From JANNNF01 sp040385825 (GTDB taxonomy: Bacteria; Pseudomonadota; Alphaproteobacteria; Rhodobacterales; Rhodobacteraceae): 64,000 bases of DNA. The stretch is taken from contig JAZKGQ010000004.1 of NCBI GenBank assembly GCA_040385825.1, forward strand, positions 51,903 to 115,902. Reading direction: 5' to 3'. Below, in pieces: positions 1-6,808 of this stretch. The notes below the pieces were generated by a model. It saw only the letters and a list, made by a program, of their open reading frames with translations, did no database searches and was not told the origin of the DNA. Positions within the stretch are counted from its first letter, which is position 1. Each line of letters starts with the position of its first letter. The translations under genes were made by a program, and so were the position numbers.

Positions 1-464
1 CGCCCCTGCGCATCGCGAAACCGGCGGGCAAGCGCGTTGTCGGGCACGATGCCCCAGCCGACCTCGTTCGACACCACCACCACCGGGGCCTTGCAGCGCG
101 ACAACGCCGCCAGCAGGGCGGCACCTTCTGCCGCCGTATCATGGTCGGCCAGCAGGTGGTTGGTCAGCCACAGGGTGGCGCAATCGACCAGCACGGCATG
201 GGCCACAGGCACCGCATCCAGTGCGGCGCCAAGGTTCAAGGGGGCCTCGACGGTGGTCCAGTCCGGCCCGCGGCTGCGGCGGTGATCCGCGATCCGCGCG
301 CGCATTTCGGCGTCCCAGCCCTCGGCGGTGGCAATGTAGGTGCGGGGCCGGGCGCTTGCGGTGATCAGCCGTTCGGCCAGCCCGGATTTGCCCGATTTCG
401 CGCCGCCGACCACCAGCGTCAGGGCGGGCAGGGAAATATGGGCGGGGATAAGTGATCCGGTCAC
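1..464 (-). CDS. cobU: Bifunctional adenosylcobinamide kinase / adenosylcobinamide-phosphate guanylyltransferase (5' part)
   Basis: This is the N-terminal 154 codons of CobU, cut by the left edge of the window. CobU phosphorylates adenosylcobinamide and then attaches GMP, a late step of vitamin B12 nucleotide-loop assembly in the cytoplasm. The translation shows the P-loop GGAKSGKS near residue 20, the TTVEAP segment, VLVDCATLWLTN and the VSNEVGWGIVP motif with DNALARRFRD, all in the family order. The start is taken at a GTG (464-462), because the frame runs from there straight into the P-loop strand and no in-frame ATG precedes it. It is divergent from rpoHII, and the promoter of that gene overlaps its first codons. 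Confidence 0.93.
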   Translation of the reverse strand, partial: MTGSLIPAHISLPALTLVVGGAKSGKSGLAERLITASARPRTYIATAEGWDAEMRARIADHRRSRGPDWTTVEAPLNLGAALDAVPVAHAVLVDCATLWLTNHLLADHDTAAEGAALLAALSRCKAPVVVVSNEVGWGIVPDNALARRFRDAQG

Positions 465-481
465 GCGGTTGCCTCGTAACA
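453..481 (+). promoter_or_regulatory. Probable RpoE (ECF sigma)-type promoter of rpoHII
   Basis: TGATCC (453-458) and TAACA (477-481) are separated by exactly 18 bases. The consensus known for Rhodobacter sphaeroides RpoE, the singlet-oxygen-responsive sigma factor, is TGATCC-N18-TAAGA, and rpoHII is one of its direct targets. The site lies 57 bases upstream of the rpoHII start and overlaps the divergent cobU start. Only one base of the -10 element differs from the consensus. Confidence 0.75.
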
Positions 482-537
482 CCTGATGATCGCGGCAGAT
501 TGCGCCGGGCACCATAGGTCTGACTGGGGGTTGGAAG

Positions 538-1416
538 ATGGCACATCAGGGGTATAGCGACCAAACGATGTCGCGCCAAGCGATGAAGGCGGAACTGCTG
601 GATGCCGAAACCGAATTGCGGCTGGCCTATGCCTGGCGTGACCAGCGCGACGAAGAGGCCTTGCACCGCCTGATCACCGCCTACATGCGGCTGGCGATTT
701 CGATGGCGGCCAAGTTCCGCCGCTATGGCGCCCCGATGAATGATCTGATCCAGGAGGCATCGCTTGGCTTGATGAAGGCCGCCGACAAGTTCGACCCGGA
801 TCGCGGTGTGCGGTTTTCGACCTATGCCGTATGGTGGATCAAGGCCAGCATCCAGGACTATGTGATGCGCAACTGGTCGCTTGTGCGGACCGGATCGACC
901 AGCAGCCAGAAGGCGCTGTTCTTCAATCTGCGCCGGGTGCAGGCCAAGCTGGAGCGCGAGGCCGCAGCCGAGGGCGAGGTGCTGGACCAGTTCCAGTTGC
1001 GCCAGCGGGTGGCGACCGAAGTGGGCGTGTCGCTGGCCGATGTCGAGATGATGGAGGGGCGGCTGTCGGGGTCGGACTATTCGCTGAACGCCACGCAAAG
1101 CGCCGAGGATGAAGGGCGCGAGTGGATCGACGCGCTGGAGGATGACGGCGTGCAGGCCGCCGAGGCGGTGGAAGGCGCGCATGACGCCGCCCATCTGCGG
1201 ACATGGCTGGTGCGCGCGCTGCAATCGCTGAACCAGCGCGAGCGGTTCATCGTGGCCGAACGCAAGCTGCGCGAAGACCCCCGGACGCTGGAATCGTTGG
1301 GGTCTGAACTGGGCCTGTCGAAGGAACGGGTGCGGCAACTGGAATCTGCGGCCTTTGCCAAGCTGCGCAAAAGCCTTGAAGGCCAGTCGCGGGAAGTGCA
1401 TCACTTTCTGGCATGA
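538..1416 (+). CDS. rpoH: RNA polymerase sigma-32 family factor (RpoHII type)
   Basis: This 292-residue protein is a heat-shock-type sigma-70 family factor that directs RNA polymerase to stress promoters. Region 2 (AYMRLAISMAAKFRRYG, NDLIQEASLGLMKAADKFD, FSTYAVWWIKASIQDYV) spans about residues 48-110. The RpoH box QKALFFNLR lies at 124-132. The region 4 helix-turn-helix (LESLGSELGLSKERVRQLE) is near the C-terminus. RpoE-type promoter bases upstream and the downstream chaN-coaBC-dut order point to RpoHII, the paralogue used in photo-oxidative stress in Rhodobacter. That assignment over RpoHI is partly inference. The last codons overlap the chaN start by 4 bases. Confidence 0.93.
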   Translation: MAHQGYSDQTMSRQAMKAELLDAETELRLAYAWRDQRDEEALHRLITAYMRLAISMAAKFRRYGAPMNDLIQEASLGLMKAADKFDPDRGVRFSTYAVWWIKASIQDYVMRNWSLVRTGSTSSQKALFFNLRRVQAKLEREAAAEGEVLDQFQLRQRVATEVGVSLADVEMMEGRLSGSDYSLNATQSAEDEGREWIDALEDDGVQAAEAVEGAHDAAHLRTWLVRALQSLNQRERFIVAERKLREDPRTLESLGSELGLSKERVRQLESAAFAKLRKSLEGQSREVHHFLA

Positions 1417-2215
1417 AGGGGCTTGCCGTCGTCCTGACGCTTTTTGCGGGTCCGGGTTTTGCGGGGCCGATCGCCGGGGGTGATTTGTCGGATTTGCCGC
1501 CCGCCGATGTGGTTGTGCTGGGCGAGGTTCATGACAACCCGGTGCATCATGCCAATCAGGCGCGGGCGGTGGCGGCGATTGCCCCACGCGCGCTGGTGTT
1601 TGAAATGTTGACCCCGGCGCAGGTGGCGGCACTGCCTGCCGACAGGGCAGATGCGGCGGCGCTGGCCAGAGCCCTTGGTTGGGCCGACAGCGGCTGGCCT
1701 GATTTTGCGCTGTATTTTCCGATCTTTGCCGCAGCCCCCACAGCGCGGATCTACGGCGGCAATCTGCCGCGCGATGTGGTGCGTCAGGCGGTCAAAACCG
1801 GGGCTGCGGGCGCGTTCGGGGCGGGGGCCGCGCGCTATGGGCTGGACCTGCCTTGTCCCCCGCCGACCAGACCCGGCGCGAGGCCGATCAGCGCGAGGCC
1901 CATTGCGGCGCGCTGCCCGAGGAGATGCTGGCAGGCATGGTGCAGGCGCAGCGCCTGCGCGATGCCGCACTGGCCAGCGCTGTGGTGCAGGCGGCGGATG
2001 AGACTGGCGGGCCGGTGGTGGTGATCACCGGATCGGGCCATGCGCGCCGTGACACGGGCGTTCCTGCGATGCTGGCGCGGGCCGCCCCCGATCTGTCGGT
2101 GCTGTCGGTGGGGCAACTCGAGGCCGACCCCGGACCGGACGCGCCCTATGATCTGTGGATTATCACACCCCCCACCCCGCGCGATGACCCCTGCGCTGGC
2201 CTGACCGGCGATTGA
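1413..2215 (+). pseudogene. ChaN family protein, broken by a one-base frameshift
   Basis: The first frame (1413 to about 1850) gives a signal peptide and a ChaN-like domain with LGEVHDNPVHH and ALVFEML. The family contains haem-binding or iron-regulated lipoproteins of the cell envelope. After GLDLP (about 1850) this frame turns into low-sense sequence. The family continues in the frame starting at TTG 1853 (SPADQTRREADQREAHC, then VVVITGSGHARRDTGVP) and ends at 2215. Restoring one T in CCTTG at 1851-1855 would rejoin the two parts. There is no lipobox cysteine after the signal peptide, so the lipoprotein label of the family may not hold here. The defect may be a real mutation or a sequencing error. 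The gene is coupled to rpoHII by an ATGA overlap. Confidence 0.8.
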
Positions 2216-2278
2216 CGGCAGTTGAGTTTGCCCGCCCGCCCCCCTAAACCTGTGCCAGACCCTGCAAGGAGCCTGCCG

Positions 2279-3472
2279 ATGCTGGCCGGAAAACGCGTTC
2301 TTCTGATCATCGGTGGCGGCATCGCGGCCTACAAGGCGCTGGAGCTGATCCGAATGCTGAAAGGGCAGGGGGCATCGGTGGTGCCGGTGTTGACGAAGGC
2401 GGGGGCCGAATTCGTGACGCCGCTGTCGGTGGGGGCACTGGCGGGGGGGCGCGTCTACACCGATCTGTTCGACCTGACGGACGAGGCCGAGATGGGCCAC
2501 ATCCAGCTTTCCCGCGCCGCCGATCTGGTGGTGGTGGTGCCGGCAACCGCCGATCTGATGGCCAGGATGGCGGCGGGGATTGCCAATGATCTGGCCTCGA
2601 CCCTGCTGCTTGCCACCGACAAGCGGGTGCTGATCGTGCCTGCGATGAATGTGCGGATGTGGCTGCACCCCGCCACGCAGCGCAATCTGGCGCAGGTGCA
2701 GGCCGATGGCGTGCTGGTCTGCGGCCCGGTGGAAGGCGACATGGCCTGCGGGGAATACGGGCCGGGGCGGATGGTGGAGCCTGCGGAGATTGTGCAGGCG
2801 ATTGCGGCGGCCTTGGGCGACGGGCCGTTGCGGGGGCGGCATGTGCTGGTGACCTCGGGGCCGACGCAAGAACCCATTGATCCGGTGCGCTATATCGCCA
2901 ACCGGTCCTCTGGCGCGCAGGGCACGGCGATCGCGGCGGCGCTGCGCGATCTGGGCGCAAGGGTGACGTTTGTGACCGGGCCAGCCTCGGTGCCCGCCCC
3001 TGTGGGGGTGACGGTGGTGCGGGTGGAAACGGCGGCACAGATGCTGGCGGCGGTCGAGGCGGCCTTGCCTGCGGACGCAGCCGTGATGGCGGCGGCGGTG
3101 GCCGATTGGCGCATTGCCAATGCGGCGGGGCACAAGATGAAGAAAGACGGGTCGGGCCGCGCCCCGGCGCTGGAGTTTGCCGAGAACCCCGACATTCTGG
3201 CGCGGGTGTCGCAAGGTGCGCCGCGCCCCCGGCTGGTGGTGGGCTTTGCGGCTGAGACCGATGACGTGCTGGCCTATGCCACCGCCAAACGCCTGCGCAA
3301 GGGCTGTGACTGGATCGTCGCCAATGACGTGTCGCCCGCGACGGGGATCATGGGCGGCACCGAGAACGCGGTGACGCTGATCACCGAAGCCGGGGCCGAG
3401 GTGTGGCCCCGGATGGCGAAAGAGGCGGTTGCCGCCAGGCTGGCGGCGCGGATTGCCGAAGGGCTGGCATGA
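2279..3472 (+). CDS. coaBC: Bifunctional phosphopantothenoylcysteine decarboxylase / phosphopantothenate-cysteine ligase
   Basis: CoaBC carries out two consecutive steps of coenzyme A synthesis: coupling 4'-phosphopantothenate to cysteine, then flavin-dependent decarboxylation. The N-terminal flavoprotein half shows GGGIAAYKALELIR at the start, the catalytic histidine in GHIQLSR (about residue 74), PAMNVRMW (121-128) and the substrate clamp ACGEYGPGR (156-164). The C-terminal ligase half begins with TSGPTQEPIDPVRYIANRSS and holds the KMKKDG loop. An ATG at 2279 preceded by AAGGAG gives a 397-residue protein of normal family length. An earlier in-frame start at 2222 would only add a proline-rich tail with no family counterpart. 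Confidence 0.96.
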   Translation: MLAGKRVLLIIGGGIAAYKALELIRMLKGQGASVVPVLTKAGAEFVTPLSVGALAGGRVYTDLFDLTDEAEMGHIQLSRAADLVVVVPATADLMARMAAGIANDLASTLLLATDKRVLIVPAMNVRMWLHPATQRNLAQVQADGVLVCGPVEGDMACGEYGPGRMVEPAEIVQAIAAALGDGPLRGRHVLVTSGPTQEPIDPVRYIANRSSGAQGTAIAAALRDLGARVTFVTGPASVPAPVGVTVVRVETAAQMLAAVEAALPADAAVMAAAVADWRIANAAGHKMKKDGSGRAPALEFAENPDILARVSQGAPRPRLVVGFAAETDDVLAYATAKRLRKGCDWIVANDVSPATGIMGGTENAVTLITEAGAEVWPRMAKEAVAARLAARIAEGLA

Positions 3473-3486
3473 TTGCCACGGTCGAA

Positions 3487-3519
3487 GCCTCCGGCGGGGA
3501 TATTTAGGAACAGATGATG
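3487..3519 (+). repeat. Intergenic GGGGATATTT element, half copy
   Basis: The bases at 3487-3519 (GCCTCCGGCGGGGATATTT, then AGGAACAGATGATG) match the reverse complement of 28204-28236 at all but one base. At 28204-28250 the GC part forms a complete 12-bp hairpin. Here only the 3' arm is present, so no hairpin can form. The copy fills the gap between coaBC and dut and supplies the first two possible ATG codons of dut. Confidence 0.7.
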
Positions 3520-3528
3520 GTGGGGCGA

Positions 3529-3996
3529 ATGGAGCCGGTATTGAAGGTGTTGTGGGAAGATTGGGCCGATCAGTCGCTTGGTCTGCCACGGTATGAAACG
3601 GCGGGAGCGGCGGGGGCGGACATTCGGGCGAACCTTGTGCCCGAGGACCGCGCGGCAGGCGTGGTGCTGGCCCCGATGCAGCGCATGATCGTGGCGACCG
3701 GGATACGGGTTGAAATTCCCCTCGGGTATGAGGTGCAGATCCGGCCAAGGTCTGGCCTTGCGGTCAGGCACGGCATCAGCCTGCCCAACACGCCCGGCAC
3801 CATCGACAGCGATTATCGCGGGCCGTTGGGCGTGGCGCTGATCAACCTTGGCGATGCGGATTATGTGATCCGCCATGGCGACCGGATCGCGCAGATGGTG
3901 GTGGCCCCGGTGGTGCAGGCGGGGTTTGTGGTGGTGCAGGCTTTGGGGGAAACTGTTCGGGGCGAGGGGGGCTTTGGCTCTACTGGCGTGTCGTGA
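3529..3996 (+). CDS. dut: Deoxyuridine 5'-triphosphate nucleotidohydrolase (dUTPase)
   Basis: dUTPase hydrolyses dUTP to dUMP and pyrophosphate, which keeps uracil out of DNA and supplies dTMP synthesis. All five motifs of the trimeric family are visible: AGADIRANL, RPRSGLAVRHGIS, NTPGTIDSDYRGPLGVALINLGD (split here as motif 3), GDRIAQMVV and the glycine-rich C-terminal GEGGFGSTG. I place the start at ATG 3529 (155 residues). The in-frame ATGs at 3514 and 3517 lie inside the intergenic repeat and would add residues unlike the family. The stop overlaps the next gene's GTG start by 4 bases, which suggests translational coupling. Confidence 0.95.
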   Translation: MEPVLKVLWEDWADQSLGLPRYETAGAAGADIRANLVPEDRAAGVVLAPMQRMIVATGIRVEIPLGYEVQIRPRSGLAVRHGISLPNTPGTIDSDYRGPLGVALINLGDADYVIRHGDRIAQMVVAPVVQAGFVVVQALGETVRGEGGFGSTGVS

Positions 3997-5018
3997 TCGG
4001 GCTGTTGGTGGCCGCCGCGATCTGGGGGGCGGGGCGGTTCATGCGTCTGCCGCGCGGGTTGGTCCGGGGCTTGCTGGGGGCCTGGTGGCTGGTGCTGGTG
4101 CTGGTGCATTCGCCGCTGGTGGCGGCGGGCAATCCGGTGGCCAGGTTGCTGGGCGGCACGTTTCAGGCCTGGGTCTTGCTGGGGATCATGGCGGGGGCGG
4201 TTGCAGGGTATGCGGCCCTTCTGAGCCGGTTGAAGGCGCGGCAGGTGGCTCCGGTGGCTGTGACAGGCATGTTTTCCGAAGCCGAGCGTGACCGCTATGC
4301 CCGCCACATCATGCTGCGCGAGATCGGCGGGCCGGGGCAGAAGCGGTTGAAGGCGGCGAAGGTGCTGGTGATCGGGGCGGGGGGGCTGGGTTCGCCCGCG
4401 CTGCTGTATCTGGCGGCAAGTGGCGTGGGCGTGATCGGGGTCATTGACGACGATGTGGTCGAGGCCAGCAACCTGCAACGGCAGATCATCCATGCGGATC
4501 AGCGGATCGGCCTGGGCAAGGTGGCATCGGCCGAAATCGCCATGAAGGCGCTGAACCCGTTCATCGAAGTGCGCCCCTATTCTCGCCGTCTGACGGAAGG
4601 TATCGCCGCCGATCTGGTGGCCGACTATGATCTGGTGCTGGACGGGTCGGACAATTTCGACACCCGCTATCTGGCGAACCGGGTCTGCGCCGCCGCTGGC
4701 AAGCCGTTGATCGCAGGCGCGATCACGCAATGGGAAGGGCAGGTGTCGGTCTGGCATCCGGCCAAGGGTGGCCCCTGCTATGAATGCGTGTTCCCGGTGC
4801 GGCCCGCGCCGGGGCTGGTGCCGACCTGTGCAGAGGCGGGGGTGGCGTCACCCCTGCCGGGGATCATCGGCGCGATGATGGCGATGGAGGCGGTGAAGCT
4901 GATCGTGGAGGCGGGCGAAGGTCTGCGCGGGCGGTTGATGATCTATGACGCGCTTTATGCCGACAGCAGGGTGATCGCTGTCAAGCCGCGCGCAGGATGT
5001 GCGGCGTGCGGCGCGTAG
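3993..5018 (+). CDS. ThiF/MoeB/HesA family adenylyltransferase with N-terminal membrane segments
   Basis: This is a 341-residue E1-like enzyme that probably adenylates the C-terminal glycine of a small sulfur carrier such as MoaD or ThiS, for molybdopterin or thiamine synthesis. About the first 85 residues are hydrophobic with two or three possible membrane helices, then the catalytic domain follows. That domain has the nucleotide motif GAGGLGSPALLYLAASGVG, IDDDVVEASNLQRQIIH, the DGSDNFDTRY segment and two zinc-binding CxxC pairs (CYEC and CAAC near the C-terminus). The partner carrier is not in the window, so MoeB versus ThiF is open. The GTG start overlaps the dut stop (GTGA). Confidence 0.85.
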   Translation: MIGLLVAAAIWGAGRFMRLPRGLVRGLLGAWWLVLVLVHSPLVAAGNPVARLLGGTFQAWVLLGIMAGAVAGYAALLSRLKARQVAPVAVTGMFSEAERDRYARHIMLREIGGPGQKRLKAAKVLVIGAGGLGSPALLYLAASGVGVIGVIDDDVVEASNLQRQIIHADQRIGLGKVASAEIAMKALNPFIEVRPYSRRLTEGIAADLVADYDLVLDGSDNFDTRYLANRVCAAAGKPLIAGAITQWEGQVSVWHPAKGGPCYECVFPVRPAPGLVPTCAEAGVASPLPGIIGAMMAMEAVKLIVEAGEGLRGRLMIYDALYADSRVIAVKPRAGCAACGA

Positions 5019-5038
5019 GATGGGCAATCTGCCCATCC
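5018..5038 (+). terminator. Hairpin at the end of the rpoHII-moeB-like operon
   Basis: GGATGGGCA (5018-5026), loop ATC and TGCCCATCC (5030-5038) form a perfect 9-bp stem that starts at the last base of the stop codon. There is no T-run after it, so it may act as an mRNA 3' end stabiliser or a weak terminator. A related GATGGGCG palindrome lies at 17429-17463. Confidence 0.5.
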
Positions 5039-5121
5039 CCGATTTGCCCAACCTTGGGTGCTTGCATCCGGGGGGGGCGCGCGGCATGGTCTGGTATCGC
5101 ATTCCAACGGGAGCCTGACCC

Positions 5122-5904
5122 ATGAAACTGACCGCTGCCCTTGGCCTGATGGCCCTGACCCTGTCGCCCGCCTTCGCCCAGGGCCTGCCCGATCTGGCAG
5201 GCCGGGAAATTGTCGTCGTCACCGAAAACGCCTATCCGCCCTTGCAGTTTCTGGATGCCTCGGGGGCGGCAATCGGCTGGGAATATGACGCGATGGCCGA
5301 TATTGCCAAGCGGCTGAACGCAACGGTGAAATACGAAAACATCAGTTGGGATGCGATGATCCCGGCCGTGTCCGAAGGCCAGTTCGACATGGGCATGACC
5401 GGCATCACCATCCGCGATGACCGCAAGGAACAGGTGGATTTTTCCGACAGCTACATGACCAGCCAGATGGTGATGATGGTGCGCGGCGATGAGGCGCGCT
5501 TTGCCGACAAGGCGTCATTCGCGGCCAACGCGGATCTGTTCATGGCGGCCCAGCCCGGCACCACGCCCTTCTATGTCGGCGTCTATGAGGTGCTGGACGG
5601 CAACGAGGCCAATCCGCGCATCAAGCTGTTTGAAACCTTCGGGGCCACGGTCGAGGCGCTGAAGGCGGGCGACGTTGATCTGGTGCTGACCGATGGCACG
5701 GCGGGGGCGGGCTATGTCGAGGCCAGCGCAGGCGGGCTGAAGATCGTCGGCGAAAAGCTGGGGACTGAGGATTTCGGGTTCATCTTCCCCAAGGGATCCG
5801 ATCTGGTGGCCCCGATGAACGCGGCGATTGCGGCGATGAAGGCGGACGGGTCGTTGGACGCGCTGAACAAGAAGTGGTTCCTTGATTACAAGATGGGCCA
5901 GTAG
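5122..5904 (+). CDS. Amino-acid ABC transporter periplasmic binding protein (SBP family 3)
   Basis: This 260-residue periplasmic receptor delivers a polar amino acid or similar small ligand to a permease. It starts with a clear signal peptide (MKLTAALGLMALTLSPAFA, cleavage after AFA). The family 3 hallmarks follow: REIVVVTENAYPPLQF, GWEYDAMADIAKRLN, WDAMIPAVSEGQFDMG with MTGITIRDDRKEQVDFS, and a closing DALNKKW segment. It lies 51 bases ahead of its likely permease gene. The ligand cannot be read from the sequence. No ATP-binding subunit gene is adjacent. Confidence 0.9.
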   Translation: MKLTAALGLMALTLSPAFAQGLPDLAGREIVVVTENAYPPLQFLDASGAAIGWEYDAMADIAKRLNATVKYENISWDAMIPAVSEGQFDMGMTGITIRDDRKEQVDFSDSYMTSQMVMMVRGDEARFADKASFAANADLFMAAQPGTTPFYVGVYEVLDGNEANPRIKLFETFGATVEALKAGDVDLVLTDGTAGAGYVEASAGGLKIVGEKLGTEDFGFIFPKGSDLVAPMNAAIAAMKADGSLDALNKKWFLDYKMGQ

Positions 5905-5955
5905 TGCCCCGTCTGAACGTCGGTGGCCCGGCCTGATCGTCGGGGCACCAAGCCG

Positions 5956-6753
5956 ATGACCCCTTCGCCGAAATCTGACACCGATTTTCCCTGGTGGCTG
6001 GTGATCTTGCTGATCACCGGGGCCGGGCTGTTCTCTGCCGTCTGGGCCAGCCCGATGTATGCCGCCGTGATGGCGACGCTGGCCAAGGGCATCTGGATCA
6101 CTGTCGGCGTGGCGCTGGTGGCCTATGTGATGGCCTGCGCCATTGGTCTTGGGCTGGCGCTGGCGGGTCTGTCGCGGTTCATCGTGTTGCGGCAGGCGGC
6201 GCGGCTGTACATCGAGGTGATGCGCGGGGTGCCGATCATCGTTCTGCTGCTCTATGTGGCCTTCGTGCTGGCCCCCGGTTTTGTCTATGGCTGGAACTGG
6301 CTGACCGGGCCACTGGGATTCGAGCCGTTGAAAACGCGGGACTTTCCGCTGCTGTGGCGGGCGGTGATCGCGTTGACGCTGGCCTATTCGGCCTTTCTGG
6401 CCGAGATTTTCCGCGCCGGGTTGCAGGCGGTGGATGCAGGCCAGATCGAAGCCGCCAAGGCGCTTGGCCTGTCGGGCTGGCAGCGGTTTCGCCATGTGGT
6501 GTTCCCGCAGGCGTTCCGGATGATCCTGCCGCCGCTTGGCAATGATTTCGTGGCGATGGTGAAGGATTCGTCGCTTGTGTCGGTATTGGGCGTGACCGAC
6601 ATCACCCAGTTGGGCAAGGTCACGGCGGCGGGCAATTTCCGCTATTTCGAGACGTATAATGTGGTGGCGCTGCTGTATCTGACCATGACCATCACCCTGT
6701 CGCTGATCCTGCGGCGCATCGAGGCGCGGTTGCGGGCCAGGGACGCGCGGTAA
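5956..6753 (+). CDS. Amino-acid ABC transporter permease (HisM/GlnP type)
   Basis: This inner-membrane subunit of 265 residues is the partner of the binding protein upstream. It has hydrophobic segments from about residue 13 on and a cytoplasmic EAA loop (IEAAKALGLSGWQRFRHVVF) that would contact an ATPase, followed by the typical LPPLGNDFVAMVKDSSL. I use ATG 5956. A GTG at 5923 in the same frame would add 11 residues, and the ribosome site is weak for both. The operon shows only this one permease and no ATPase, so either a homodimer works with an ATPase encoded elsewhere or the system is incomplete. Confidence 0.88.
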   Translation: MTPSPKSDTDFPWWLVILLITGAGLFSAVWASPMYAAVMATLAKGIWITVGVALVAYVMACAIGLGLALAGLSRFIVLRQAARLYIEVMRGVPIIVLLLYVAFVLAPGFVYGWNWLTGPLGFEPLKTRDFPLLWRAVIALTLAYSAFLAEIFRAGLQAVDAGQIEAAKALGLSGWQRFRHVVFPQAFRMILPPLGNDFVAMVKDSSLVSVLGVTDITQLGKVTAAGNFRYFETYNVVALLYLTMTITLSLILRRIEARLRARDAR

Positions 6754-6808
6754 GGTCTGGACCTTTGCCGGGGCGCTGCCTAGCCTGCCCGCCAAAGGAG
6801 ACTTTGCC

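Noticed and set aside
5018..5122. A riboswitch or small RNA ahead of the amino-acid receptor gene
   Set aside because: Only the GATGGGC hairpin can be seen; no known riboswitch core is recognisable in the 103 bases.
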